Source: Smittia aterrima (lineage: Eukaryota > Arthropoda > Insecta > Diptera > Chironomidae). Taken from it: a stretch of DNA of 64,000 nucleotides. Below the pieces are notes generated by a model. That model did no database searches and had not been told where the DNA came from. It was given only the letters and a program-made list of their open reading frames with translations. The DNA lies in NCBI GenBank assembly GCA_033063855.1, contig CP093831.1, positions 7,378,001 to 7,442,000 on the forward strand, read 5' to 3'. This document shows, in pieces, positions 38,633-53,700 of this stretch. The translations under genes and the position numbers were made by a program. How positions within the stretch are numbered: the first letter of the stretch is position 1; the number at the start of each line of letters is the position of its first letter.

Positions 38633-41600
38633 GCTCTCAGAAAAAGCTAAACAAGCAACTCAATAGATTTTATACAGAATGAAGCCACCATGAGCATCAT
38701 CCTATGCTCCCAATACAATCAACTACTTGACAATGAGCGACAAACCAGAAATATGAAGAGAAAAACATTTTATTATTGGAACTGAATACTTTGAGGATAA
38801 TGAAAATATTTTCTAACTATTTTATGACAGTGAAGCAACTATTATTATTTTTCCTCTCTATCTTTAATCCCCGGTCTAATTTATTAATAGAAACTTTTCG
38901 CAACTTTAAAACGAGCAAAGCAGCGAAGCAAAAATTGATAAAAAAAAACTTTGACAAAGTAGAGAAGAAAATGTTAAGTAGATGTGTGACTAATCTTGTA
39001 AACAGTTTTTATTTCTACATTTATTTGAAACGCTATGAATATTAAATGCTGTCGAAGAATGTCTCCAGAGTTAAAGGATTGTCTAGAAGATTTTTCGATT
39101 AAACGAGTTGAGAACAAAGAAAACGAATTATCGGAATCTCAAGCGCGATGAAAGTTTGTAGAGTTAAAAGTTTTAAAAGAAAGCGTCGTATAAATTTAAT
39201 GTCATGTCAAAAGAAGGTTTAAATATGACAAAAAAAAATAATATTAAACTCATTCAAGTATGCCATACAACAGTGTTTAAAGAGATCAAAATCTTTAAAA
39301 CAACAAATATTAATTATAAACTTTTTTAAAAAGCGAGAAGCTACCTCGAGCTTCTCCCATTGTAACGCTGAAACTGATTGTTACGAGGTTCTCTTGACTC
39401 TCGAGAAATCTTCGAACTAATGAAGCTTCCTAGAAACATCTCATCCTTTAAATTAAACGTAGTTAAGGAAACAAGCAGACGTCTGATTCAAACAAAACAA
39501 AAAACTGTAAAGATTTACAAACGAAAACCAAGCAATGATGGCGTGTTGTTTGGTTCCATACATTCCGCGTGAGTAATTCGATGAAATAAAGTTGCGTAAC
39601 AGGATGAACAAAGGATAAACTCAAACAAATATATTCCTAACAATACCTAGTCTTAGAGGAAGAAGAAGCAAATTTCGGTAGGAAACAAGTAAAAGCCATT
39701 TCAACGACCGCTGCTTAGCAATTGAAATCTTATTTTCGCGCTTTTTTAACTGAAATGAAAAATTGTTCTGGATTGATTCTCGTTTCATGGAAGTTGCATG
39801 AGTTTTCTTTCGAAAAAAGAAATTAAGAAAAGTTGTGTTCGAATAATTACGTAGAGTTGGAAAGTGAAAAATCAATTCTCCTCTTTCACGATTTCGTCAG
39901 CTAAATGTAATTTGATAAGAATTCATAAGACAAAGAATAAAATTAATGATTTTACATGTATTTTGTATCTTCGACAAAAATGAGAAAAGCATAATAAAGC
40001 ATTAATTAATGTAAACGACAAAAGTTTTTCAATTTATCTTCAAAGGGATTAGATTATTCCTCCTTCAAATATTTTTTTTTTCTTCAAAAAATTCGGTAAT
40101 CTCTTTAGGATTAAAAATAAACTGACAAAGACCAGTTCGTTAGGTTGTTCGAAGTATCATGATCAGAAAGAGGGAGCTTGCAAATATTTAAAGAAGAAAG
40201 TTTAGAAGACATTAAATATTTACAGATGTGTTCACAAAATATTTATTCAACCCCCACACACGTTTGACTTCATTTAGAAGTGAAAATGCTTCAAACTCTC
40301 TCTCTAAAAAATGTATTGGCTGTCAATAATTGATGATCAAAGATTATGAATAAAATGACATTCCAGTCATTACAGAATCAATGCGATCAACAAATTTTTA
40401 ACAGTTCATTCGTTTAACAAAAATGAATTAAATTATTAAAGGACTCTAGCTTAGTTCTTGCTGTTAACAAGCTTTAGATCATTAGCTTTTGATAGCCTAA
40501 CAAGTTAACATTAATCATGTGTGTCAATTAAGCTTAATTAAAAAAAATCAGAAAATCTCTCGTAACGTCTGATTTCAAATATTTTGGTGAAGGTGAAAAT
40601 TTCCTTTTCGGTTTTTAATATTTTCTAACAAGTTTGACTGTAACGCTTTCCACCCCCACAACTCTCACGTTTTCAAAACGAAATAAAGATTTAATTACAT
40701 TTACACATAATTTTAAGAAAACATAAGAATTGAGTGATAAATAAACAATCAGTGAAAGTCCAATAAATTAAAGAAAATTCGTATAAGCCCAATGCGTTCA
40801 TCTCGTCGCCATCACAGAAACGAGACAAACGCTAGCAGCGTAAATAAACTTTTTTGTGGTGTAAAGTGTAAATAAGATTTCTGCATTTCGACTGATTTTA
40901 ATTTGTTTTTCGAAGTTAATAATAGTATAATCAATCAATTTAATTAATTTAACTGGCAAGCTTACGAAAGGATATCGTATAGACTTTAGTTTAAGTAAAG
41001 AAGTGGGATATTTACGGACTTTTAGACTTTTCTTGTGGCTTGTTAGAACTTTTTTCTTCTTCTTCTCACTTCGCATTGTGAAGACTTCCCTTGTATTTTA
41101 TGTTTTATTCGCTGAAAACTCAACTAAATCGTAATTCCGAGAGCGTATTACGTTAGTAAGGTAAGTTCTAGAAGTAATAGAAGTGATTTTGCAAGAAAAG
41201 TTCTATCGGACAAGGGAAACCTTTTTTCGCCGAAAAGAAAGAAAGAACCCACCATGTTTTAAATCGATTCACATCTGATGTCCATCGACCCGAAGTATCT
41301 CTTCTCATTGTCTCGGTAGAAGTTCGACAGTTGATATTCATAGTTAGAATTTTTAATTCAACTTTGTTTTGTGTTTCCATTAATAAATATTGAACTGTGA
41401 GGGGCTTGAAAATGAAACCTCATCTTTAAATGTCCCCCATGTCACAGACACAGACATTGAATTTTTCCATAATGCATTGAAATTTATATGCGGCAGACAA
41501 ATGTCGAAAATTAATGAAATTCTAAGTGAAAAATCATCGGATGTGACTTAAATTAATCGAAAAGCGAACTCTTGTGTGTAGTGCGGTGCAATCGAGCATG

Positions 41601-41792
41601 ATGTCGCGAATATTTTGTTGAAAATCCATTCCGACAAGGAGTAGAGAAAAAAAGTTTTTTTTTCTTTGCTTCAACAAATAATTTTCTTTCTAATCGAATC
41701 CTTTCGATATTAGACAAATAACGACGAAGCAAACCTACTGAAAGTAAAGATAACTCGAGCAAGTGGACATCTAGCCGGGTTCAGGTTGTGGA
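38633..41792. other. Ptp69D 3' UTR and pum upstream region
   Basis: About 3.2 kb without a recognisable gene. AATAAA at 39585-39590 is one candidate end for the Ptp69D transcript; others lie near 39935 and 39993. The open frame at 38776-39045 is rich in Phe, Lys and Leu codons typical of AT-rich UTR and is not regarded as coding. Just before the pum start codon a TTCAG ending at 41773 could be the acceptor of a 5' untranslated exon. Confidence 0.5.
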
Positions 41793-44700
41793 ATGAAATT
41801 GTTAGGGACTAACGAGGAGAATGCTGATCCCTCCATCAATCGACCGCAAATACGAGCAACACAGGATGATGCGGCTGTTGGTTATGGATTCCACCAGGAG
41901 AACGAGTTCCCAGCCTTCGTTCAGAAGCGATGGCCCGGAACAGATGACGCCATTGTTGATGTAAATATTCTCATTTTTTTATTACATTCATTTTCCATCT
42001 GAGACTTCTTTCTTTCTGATATTATTTATAAACGTGAAAACAGAAAGAATGAAGGAAAAATAAAACTTCCATCTCTTATTCCTTTCGCACCGGTATGCAC
42101 TTGAAGCCATCCAGAGAAGACTTAAGTTGTTACCACATAGTGAAACACCAACAACAAAACGTTTCGTTTTCTTGGTCTCTCTTTCCTTTTTTTCCTTCCC
42201 TCTTGACTGTGTGTGCAACTCCTCGCCTTCTCTTTTCTTCTCTTCGTCTTTTTTGCTTCCCTTCTCTGTTCGTCGTCTTCAACTCGACTGTTCCCAACAA
42301 TAATGAGAACATGAAGAGCTAATAAATTGTGTAAATGCTAAGATTACATTGTATATTCGCGTTATTTTCTAGAACCAAGAAAAATGGAAGTACACTCCGA
42401 TGCCCAACATGATTTATCCGCCGACGATCCAACAGCAGCCGATTGGCAATCAGAATCATCAGCAGAATGCTATTAAGCCGCCTCCACCAATGAATCATCA
42501 TCCCTCTCAGATGGCTAGCATGAACCATCAATCGAATCACTTGGGACCGAACAACATGATGAATCAATCGATGAATAACACAAACACTTTGGCTCCCCAT
42601 CAGCCACAGCACGGTTTGCCCATGCAATCGGGACCTCCTATGTATGATCATATGCTACCGAATCCAATGAATGGAAGCTTGTACTTGAATCAGCAGCATG
42701 CTCACCAACAGCATTTGAACATGGCTCAAAACCAGTACCAAATGCCGTCAAGAAACAACGTGAGTTCAATAGCTTTCCAAAAGCTCTGGCTTAATGCTAA
42801 AGCTCATTTTAATCCGGAGATTAATCCTTGTGCTATCCGCTTTCAGATTACATCATCGTCAACAAAAAAATTGTGGGACAACAAAGCGGATATTAAGAAT
42901 ACCGGGCCTTTAGCTCCTTTGCAAATGCCCGGAAACAACGAACATCAAATGTGGTCAAAGGAACATCAAGGGGTCTGGTCGAAGGAGCAGCAAATGTGGT
43001 CGGCACAAGATAACAACAGTGGCGGCATGATGCCTCGTCGTAATGACAACACAATGACTGGAATTTTGAGGTAATTAATGAGAACTTCATTAGCACTCGG
43101 GTCAATGAACTTAAAAATTAATTTGATTTATTTTAGCCCACGCGACTCAACTGGAGGATTGGGAGTAAAGATGGTGGAATATGTCCTTGGAGGCTCGCCC
43201 ACGAATAAAGAGAGTCCATTGGCTCTCGAGCCAAGGCTGCGCAACTTGAAGATCGACGAAGTTAAGGTAAACAAATCGAAGAGAAGCGAGACGCTTTAAT
43301 TGACTCATTAAATCTCATTTCTCTCCGATGCAATATTTCAATTCAGGGCAACGATGATAAGGAAAATAATTCATCGCCTTTCGAGACAAATGGCTTAAAG
43401 AAAGACGAAGTCAATTCATCGAACGGAACGAACGGAATCGATGATGACAAAGGATTCAAGTAAGAATAATATTAAAATAACAATGAAATTGATTTAAACG
43501 TAATTCAACTTGTTTTTTCAAGAGTTTAAATCAATTTTTAAGCTAATTCCAATTTAAATCTAATCTCCATTTACCTTTGTGGCTAAAAGTTGCAACTTCC
43601 ACGTCCTTTCTAGTCGTACGCCTGGATCACGTCAAGCATCGCCAGCTGAAGAACATTTACCACGATTGCATGGTCTTGAACAAAGTATCAACGTTAATGT
43701 TGGAGGCTTTTCGCAGCCAATGATGCAACAAATGATGAACAACCACGAGCAGCAAACAAGCTTTTCGCAGCAACAAATGGGATCGTCTTTCCATCCTCAG
43801 CATCAACAACATCATCAACATCCCATGGGGCACCATGTCATGAACGGTGGCATGCCTGTTCAGGTAAGCCACTCTCGGAAAATTTATTACGATACCCCTC
43901 GAAAAAAAGGTTTCAGTTTATTCATAATCTTAATCTTCTCCTTTACCTCCATCCGTCATTCAGCAGAATCCGATGGTAAATCAAGGACAGAATCATATCG
44001 ATTCACCAGCTAACATGCTTCAACAACAAGCAAGCTATGAGGTGAGTTTGATCATTATTATTCAAAGTCGTTCAGAAAAGAAAACTTGAAGTCGTCTGAG
44101 GCTAATATGTTTGCTTCTAATCCAACATCGACCCCTCCTACCTCCCTCGAATAAAAAAGGAAAAAATTCTTTTCCCGATCAAAATGATAACGTTCGACTT
44201 TCGCCACTCACACCGGAGGGTTTTCGTGGGTTGGGAAAATTGATTGTTATTACCGGCATTTACGTAGTGCGACATTTGCATTCTCATTCGAAAGAACTCG
44301 ACCGCAAATGTATAAAAAATACACGAAAATGAGAGCAAAGAAGAAGTTTTATTTCACATAATATACATTTAAACCGCCATGATACGACATGGGAGTGAAG
44401 AATATAATTTTTTACTTTGTTTCTGGCTAAAATAAATACACTGAAGGCTAAAAGAAGCGGCGAAGTTTAAATGTGCTGCTTCATTATGGGGCTGGTCAAA
44501 AGCTTTTGTTTGCTGAAAAAAAGCTTCTCTGCAATCGATTTGCGTTCGCTGACTTGCTTTCTGTTTCATTTCGTGACTTCTTGGTAAATTGTGCAAGTTA
44601 AAAAATTAAAAAATCGTTACAAAATGTAATGCGAGAGCTGTAAAACGAGGAAATGTCTAAATTAATTCCGTGATAAGAATCTTGACGAGAAGGGGCGGGT

Positions 44701-47700
44701 TGGCTTTAATTGAAACTGTTACGATTAAAGTTTTCTAATTAAATTGTCACCTTAACACAAAGAATTCCTTCTCATCGCTATGTAGGGTCAGGAAATATTT
44801 ATTAATTTATATCGGAATTAATATGCCAAACGATTTCGATCTAAATAGTTTTCTCTCCTGTCTTTACCAAGTCATGAACGAACAAACAAACAAACCTTAC
44901 ATGAAACTATTTTTCTGTTTATGATAAGTTTTTACTGCTGTCATGCATATGTGTGCATTCTCTAGTTGCTTTGTTTATTATTATTAAAGTAAAAACTTCT
45001 CGAATGAAGTCGATGCCTTCAATGTTATCATTTTTCGCTACAACATTTTCATACTAGCAGCGAGAAAACTTTTATATCGTCCATATGGTTTCAGCTCTCT
45101 TCACAATTTCACTCTCTCTGCAATGTTCATCACCCCCCGAAGGTGAGAGTCAGTTGGATGCGAGAGAGTGAAAGAAAGTCATTGCTCATTCAATTTATCT
45201 TGTGAATGATACGTTCATGAAACCGTGAAGCAGCAGCAGCGACATTGAAATCGGATACTTGAGGGAAAAGCGCGCTGAAAATCCTTTTGACTTTCCCCTC
45301 ACCCACTCATGAGATGCTCGCGATTTAGCGTTTTTTTGAATGTTGGAATTCTTTTGCCTTTTCACAAGCAGCGCGATAAAGCGTTTTTCGACTAAAACGG
45401 AACAGGAAAATAATAAGTAAACATCAAACATTGTTGTGCAAAGAGAGCGCGTTACAAATATGAATCACTCCAGTGCCTTGTGAGATTTGTACTGCCGTTG
45501 TGTTCATTTATTATATTGAATTAGAGTGAAAGACTCGCCCGAGCGATGTTGTCAGTTTGCATTTTGAGTATTTACACGTTGAGCGCTTCGCTAGTTAAAG
45601 CGAGTCATACTTTTTTCGCGTTTGAGCTGTGAAAGCAGCGAACAACAACATATTGAGTTGAGTAGTTGTAATTGTAGAAGCGGAGTCCGTTCGAAAAAGA
45701 GAATGAGAGAAATGTTGTAAAAAGTTTTTTCATTTTCTAACTTTACTTTTTTCATGAGCTCTTTCAGTGTCACGAAAGCATTTGAGAAGTGAAGAATATC
45801 TCCGCGCGAAAGAAAACATTTCTCTTCGGTCGACTCGGTTTCCTTGCGTTGAATAATCTTATTTTGAGTGTTTCGGTTGTGTTTAATTATTTTTAATTGA
45901 ATCTTCGAACGGGCCCAGAGATGAAGGCTGATAAATTAGCGTATGACGCCCAATTGCGATTGAAATAATGTGTAAGACAACTGTCTAAGTAGTTGGAAAT
46001 TGTGCTTATCGGTGAATCACGTTTTCTCGTTGAAGAATGTGTGAGACCTCGAAAGAAAGAAAGAAAAAAATATCAATTTCCCAAAGTGAATTTAACGAAA
46101 TGAAATTCGCTCCTCTGTCTTCAATGTTTAATGATATCGAGTTTCGTCTTCCGTCACTACTTACAAATCTATTAATTGATTTTTCGCAACCTCTGACGGA
46201 TGACAGACAGCCCGCGATGTCGATGCTTACCGAGCGTTTCATTATTAATTTGTAAATTTCCTCCGTTATGATTAAGAGCCCGCTACATTGACGCTTTACC
46301 AACAGTAATTGTTTCAATCGAGTTGTGAGGAAATTGAAATTTCATTTCATTAGATTGACTTTGAAGACGATCAATTGATTAAAGTAAAATGCTCGTTTGT
46401 ACGATGAGCGAGAGAGAAGCAAATTATGACGATGTGCGTTGTAAAGAAGTGACATGATGATGGAAATTTATCAATTGGACTCGATTTGTGCGTCGATTCA
46501 GAGAAATTTTTACGTCTTTCAATCTATTACTCTTGTAGCTTTCTTCTTCCTGTCCAGAATGATAAAAAAGCGAACATAAAACTTTAATGTAACATATTTC
46601 TTCGCCTGCTTATCTGCTTCCCTCCCGACGAGAACGTTTTTCCAAAGAATCCCTCTTATCGCCTTTATCGTTGGCATATGTGCAGCAGCGTCGAGACTTC
46701 CTCTTGCCGATTGAAAAAATATTTTTTAATCTCTCTCGACATTAGACGACTTCGACGAAGTCATAACGATTTAAAGATTTCTTTCGTCTGCGTGCAGCAT
46801 TTCTGTGGTTTATGAACTACAACGGAATTTCCCAACGATGAAGAATAAATTTGCTCGCTTATTTCGTTCTACTTCGCCGAGAACAGTGGATGTCTTTCAG
46901 AAAATCTATTCTGTTCTGAGCTTTTTACACTCCACTCAACGGAAAGAAATCAGTTCTGTGTGAAGTTTTTCATCGGGGTTTTGTTAAAGAAATGATTAAA
47001 GTTTGTATAATTTCCTACGAATATGAGTGAGAGAGAGAGAGGAAAGTTCATCGAACCGCGCGCCGCGATCCAGCCATATATGAAAATGTACATATTTTAA
47101 CTGTTTTTCTTTTTCCTCTCTCGTGTTATTGTTGTAAAGTTAAAATTTCTTAGTGGAAATATCTATACAGTCAAGCAAGAAAAAAAAGCGACACAACAGA
47201 AACAGCAGAAGACAGAAAGAATGAATAAGAAATTGTGCTTTTTATAGTAAAAAAAAAGCAAAGTTCTCTTCGATTGTAGTTGAAGTTCAAGATATTCTCT
47301 TCTATGATCTCAACTTAAAGTTCGATGGGCAAAAAATGAAGAAGAAACGAAATGTGCCAAGATGAAGCAATTTGTCAGCAAATGGAATTGCACAATGTCT
47401 TTTTATTAATGTCTCGACGAGACTTAGATGAAATCTGCATCGTTTGACTTCAAATTTGTTTTTCTCTCGCCGTCATCGACGTCATCGGTCTCGACCACGA
47501 TAAAAACGAGATCCGTTGTATGAGTGAACAATCTCTCATGTGTGCCATCGTCATTGTTGCATTTACAGAGTGTCTTATCAAAGAAAACAGTTAAAGAAAG
47601 TTGTTAAAAGAATTCAGAACTGACCCCGTTTTCATCTGAGCGGAGAAAAAGCATCAGTTTCCAATTGTGATATTGAATGAAAAGAAAAACTTAAAAGAAA

Positions 47701-50700
47701 AACTAAGCTGAACCGCCTAGACACGTCATAAAACCATCAAGCTAGAGGAAGCAAAAGAAATGTGTGGAGAGAATAAATCAAATAATTGAAAAAAACTAGC
47801 GAAAAAAAGAAGATAAGTCGAACACACTCGACGAAAAAGAAAGAATTGAAAGACGAGAAATTTTGAGTAATTTCATAATAGCTCGAACTCAATCTCGAAC
47901 GTTTGAAGCGCTCTAACACTTCACAGCTAGCTACACAAAGTTATAATTTAAAGTGGCAAATATTCTTTTTGTGATGTGATATGGAAAGAAATGAAAAGAG
48001 AGACAGAGAGGGAGAGAGAAGAAAATAATTTATAATAAAAATTGAGATATATTTATGTGTTCGTAACGAGATGGTTTAATGTTCACGCCATATCGTGTAT
48101 ATCGTCGTTACAAGCAGAGAGCAGCAAAGACTCTTTCATGAAACTTGAGATAAAGATGTCAAAGGAGGCAATCCGAGCATAGTTTAGTGCATAACAACAA
48201 GTGTTTCAAGCAGCAGTTGACTGAAATTTTTGTCGTTTGCTCTTGATAAAGAATTAAACAAAAAAAAAAGCGAACAAAAAAAAAACTCTTTGGCCTTAAA
48301 ACACAGTGGAAGCAATGTCAAGATAAAAGGATTTTCATAAAGTGACCTAAAAACTGACTGATAAAAGAAACAAACAGAAGGAAGAAGGAGATTAAAGACT
48401 TTAGCGTTGGTCGAATTGAAACATGGTAGTGCTAGAAGGATCACAAATGGCCGCGACAACGCTCGGAGGACCTTATGCACAGGGTGCACCAGCCTTAAAG
48501 ATAGTACAAAAGCGTTTTCTCGGTCTCCATCAATGGCTTTCACCGGTTTACAGTAAAGAAATCAAAGAACAACTCGTAAGTGTTACAATACGATCTGATC
48601 AATCCGACGATGAAAATGAGAAAAGTGTGTTACCAAACATGCTTTGATAACTTGCTGTAATTATACAAATGAGAGCGCTAACGTGATGATGGAAAATCGT
48701 TAATTGAATAACGATTTAATCACTAGAGAGAACTTTCTGATTGATGGAAATGATTTTTCACTGTTTCTATTCGAATTTCCCTCGTGCGACGACTTTATAT
48801 TTCCACGCCTCGAGTCGTAAATCGGAAAATAAAATATGAAACATAGTAACGAACAAAAAATAAGTAAAAAGATGAAAAGAAAATAAAATTGAGACTCTCT
48901 AGTCGTTTGCTAATACAATGAGTAATTACTAAAAATAAAAATATCTTCCACGATCACTTAAGTAAAGAAATGAGCGAGAGAAATTGTGTGTGCGCTTTCT
49001 TGAATGTCATGATAATTATCGCGAATTGAAAACTGTTCTTTCCACTCCAAGCTCTGTCCATGACTAGCGCGATATTCAGCAAGAGCTTCCACAACCGAGA
49101 GCAGGAAACATTTCAAGTTTGACGAGAAGAAATGCGCGAAGAAATTTCTTTCTCCGTTCTTTGTAAACGTCGTCAAGACAAGAAAGCTGGATGGAGCGAA
49201 ATGGGAACACACTCGAGTGGAGTTGAATGTTAGCACGAAGAAGACAGGTTTACCGTTATTTTGACCGATTATATAACGGGGAACTTCAAGAATAATTTAA
49301 ATGGCAAATAGCGATTGTATATGTGAGAACAAGGAATGAAGAGGAGAACAGAAAAACCACTACCGATGAAAGGCACTTGAGAAATTTCAATTTGAGAAAG
49401 AAATTATTTGTGTTAACTTCGGATGGAAATGAAATGAAACTGGGAATTGAAGTCACTTGCTTAACTCGAGCATATTTAGATCAACAACCCTTCGAAGCTT
49501 TTTTTTTCGTAACGAGCTTGATACTCGCTCCACACTTTTTTTTTCAATTTTCACTCGTTTAGATTCACCCGAAACTGATTATTTTTACGACTTGTAGAGG
49601 AAAGGAAACTTTGAAGCGCCTGCCTTCCAACACATGTTGTAATAGAACCATTTGCTTCCTCTCTCTGATATTTTCCTGCTTTCACTTCGATTTTCTCGCC
49701 TTCCCTAAGTGTGTGTCTATTTAAACGAAGGAGCACCATCATGCTTTATGGCTCGTCTGTTTATCAAATGATGTCGCATATTCATCCTCTCGCGCGTAAA
49801 GCCATGATTCATGAGCGATTTGTGCATAATTTCTATTGCTCGAGCTAAGTGAGCGAGGGAGACAGAAAGCTGAAGAAAAATTAATTCAATAACGGTTCTT
49901 GATGCTTCATGAAGTTGAGAGACGAAAGGAATTGGTTCATCATCTGTGAGGAGTGAAGTGATTTGAAGTCATTTGCATAAAGACGTTTAACATCCTTCGC
50001 GACCTACTTTATCTTAATCTGTTCTTGCTGAACCTTAAGAGCGAATTCACTTTAAAGTACGATTATTTTAATGAGAGCTTGACATTTATTCTAAAAGTTT
50101 GTTTTATCTGTAAACGATTATGAAAAGTTATGGCGTTTCCGGAATGCTTTTCTCTTCAAGCAAACGACAACAATATAACCATGATAAGAGACTCATGCGC
50201 GACATTTGGGGAGTCTCTCTGGCATATCTAATTAATCATTTCGTTGTTGAAGCTATAAAGACTCTTATTAGCTGGCAATTAGCAGTCGCAGCCTCGCCAA
50301 CAACACTTTCGTCGCTTCTCGAGAAAATTTAAAATTTTCACAGATGAAACTACAGAGCGAGAGATGATTTAGGATGATTAAGATTTTAATAAATCGCGCG
50401 ATTTTTTTTTTCGACTTTCTTGAGAAACAAAGTTTCTACTAATGTCATCTTGTGCGCTATTTGGTGCAAAAATTTTAATTGACTCTAATAATGATGTCAG
50501 ACGTTTGATAGCGGGAACAGGGCGAAGGAGGAAACCATCGTTCGTTCTATAATTAAATACTCGCGAGAGAGAAATACTGAGAGGAAGCGAGAAAAACACT
50601 TAAAAACATATTTGAAAAGCAATTTGAAATATTGTCGAGCTCTAATTTTTACGCGTCTAAATTTTCAATTTAATTTGCGAAAGTACCGGCCTAATTAAGC

Positions 50701-53700
50701 GAATAAATTTAAATTACGAGAGGTTTGGTGGAAGTTATGGCGACTCGCAAGCGGCACTCCTCTTCTGATAGCCGAGGAGCGCGAGTTGTTCATCACAACC
50801 ACGACGACGTTGTCCAAATGCCACTCCTTAGGATAATAAAAAAAAGCAAAACTTAATGTTGTAAAGGCTCGAAGCTTTCGCTTGTGTTGAACTTATAGAT
50901 GAAAGGATATCGCGAAGCTTTGTGGTTGCTTTTGTTGTTGTCTCTAATAATAGACTTTTTCATGTACAATGGTTGGCGAGAGCCTTTAGCGACGCTTCAT
51001 CAATTCCTCACTCGCTATTCCAGCCAATAAAACAGATTTAATTAATTTATATGCTCTCGGTTATATTGTTTGCTCTCAATCTCTATTCAACGTTTCGGCA
51101 ATCATCATCGAGAAGCAACGACGTCGACGACGTCTGGTATAGATGAAAACGATTTTTTTTTGTTTGTGCCTGGCAAATGTAATATCATGTTTTACTGTCT
51201 CGAGAATCGTCTCGGGGATCGATGACACGGAGTGGGACACAGAGCTACAGGTCGCTCAACGAATCAACAGTAATCTATCCCGCTTAACGAGCAATTAAAT
51301 TCTTCTGGAATTAATAGCGACCAGCATGATCCTGCTTATCGATCAATTATCATTGAGTGAGGCGCTGGCATCTGAATCAAATATCAATAAACAATTTTTC
51401 CTTTCACAGTTATGCAATGAAATATATCCGACGATAATCCCAATCAGTTCCGTTCTTCCCCCTCGGTTTTACATCCCGACACTCACTAGACCAACACGAA
51501 TCCAATAAAAATTTAAGGGCCGATTGTGTGGCAACGACGTACGGGCTTATATGTTACGACTTGAACAACAACAAAAAAAATCTTCTTTTTGTGATCTCTA
51601 GCGAAACTTTCTTTTTATCGACGGTCGTAGGAACGAACGGGAAGTGACAATATTTCGGGCATTAAACGAAGCGCTTCGTCCCTTCTCGCTTATCATCGTA
51701 ACACAAACCTCTGCTATCGAACGTGCAAATAAACGAATAAATTATGATGTGTAAGAATGCGCACTGCGATAAACAATCGCTACGAAGGGCCGCGTGATAT
51801 TGATGGGAGTTAACACTTACGAAAAGTAAAAGAGTGTGAAGAGAACACAATGTAATAAGGGCATCGCGTTGTTTTGTGTTTAGCAGTTTAGCTTTTTCGT
51901 CTATGTTCATATAAGAAGTAAACAAATCGATATTTTTGATATAAAAACGCGATCGAGGAATGAATAAATGTAATTTCCTCTGAGTTTTCTTTTCACTCGG
52001 AACTTTTTTTGGGGAAAATTAAAAGGAGAAATAAATGGAATGTAATGATAGTGTTGGCTCATTGGATCAAATATTTTCACGTCAGAGTGCACAATTATTA
52101 TTGAAAATGCTTCATCAGAAGTGAACTCGAGTAGAGCGTAGTCGATGACAGAATAAATCATTAATTGGTGGCGAAAAGCAGAATTAATAACATACACACT
52201 GAGTAGAGGCATAAGGACTGCACTCGAGGGTTGTAACGTGAATTAAAAGACAATTTTTCATTCCCGTTCGTTCGTTGGAAGAGCTATTTAAAGACGAGAA
52301 CAAGCCTCGCGCGTCGAGGTGGCTATTGAAAGAATCACAGCATGGAGTCACGCGAACTTTCAATGGAATTGTTGTTTTCTTCTGAGTAATTCTCTTTTTT
52401 TCGGGGAGTCCTCGAATTTATTTATTTTCCCTGCGCCGACAGTTCGCAACAGAAATTTCCCTCCTTTGTGAAAGCCAAATGAAAATAGTTTTGAATAACA
52501 CGGAGAGTTTTCCTTTGAGCGAGTTTTCGTTTAATGAACGAACATTTCATGCGATCTCCATCCGATGCCCAGAGGGGAAAGGCAGAAAATGTGTTACAAC
52601 ATAATTCACGATTAAAGCCAAACCTCCTTCTTGTTAGGAAACAATCTTCAAGTTGTTCGTATTACTTGACAAGTTTTGCTTCTACAAACTTCGATAGTTC
52701 TTCAAACTTCGTTTAGCAGCTTATTCTCCCCCGCAGGGACAATCGACTGACCTCGAGCTAAAGTATTTCGTCAACGTCTCTTTTTCGGTCAATAAATTTG
52801 TCGTGGAATATTTTCGTCTTTTTTATAATTTGCATTAATGATAAAGAAACATAATTTGTTGCCGAAATGAAAGGAAAAATAATCCGATTTCCACGATTTT
52901 CATGGATTTTTTTGTGGTGGCATAAGGCAGAGAAACTTTGTGGCTAATTTTCCACACTCGACTGAGTGTTCGGAGCGTTAAGAAACTTTGTTTTTTGTTA
53001 TTGCGTTTAACGATTAGACTTTCTAAGAGCGACCACTAAAGTCGAAAGCAATAAAAAAAGAATTTTCGTTTCACTATCCACTGATTTTGCGGATTTTACT
53101 TGTTACGTTTCACCTGAAAACAGTTTTCATCTGCAAAACTAATTTGGTAATTGGAAATCGTTGCCGGTTGAATTGGAAATGGATTAGAAATTCTGAATTC
53201 AAGGCATTGAGCTTCCTCCTTATTAAGAGCTTGTTTCGTTATAAAGAAAGATACACGCACCACAGAAACGCTGCTAATGATGAAACAAATGAATGAACAC
53301 GAAGTAATTGCAATAATTATTTCTTCAACTTAACAGTCTTCATGTTTGGATCTTTTTTATGCAACAATTTTAATTTAGTTTTCCACAGCTTGAGCAAACA
53401 CGTGTTTAAAGTCAAAATTTCATTTCATGCTTTTGGTTTAAGAGTTTTGGCTTCTGATTTTGTCAAAGCCAGCGCCAGCTTATGTCTTAAGCCGGTTTTT
53501 TGTCAGACGTCTGAACGAAATGGAAATCATTTCATTCTGAAGGGTAAATCTTCGTTCTCTCCGCACATGTGAAATCCATTGGAATTTGTCAAGGAAATAT
53601 GAAAACGATAAAGTTTTTCGTCTGTCACGAAAAAAATTACTTCGTCTCGTTGGAGAAGGAATCTCTTTCTCATAAAAGATGCTTTAAGTCACGTTTAAGG

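Noticed and set aside
38776..39045. An 89-codon frame after Ptp69D
   Set aside because: Lys/Phe/Asn-rich, lies where the Ptp69D 3' UTR is expected, no family resemblance.
48184..48543. A 119-codon minus-strand open frame overlapping the alternative pum exon
   Set aside because: Composition is dominated by Leu, Phe and Ser from antisense AT-rich DNA, no family is recognised, and it lies opposite a better-supported exon.
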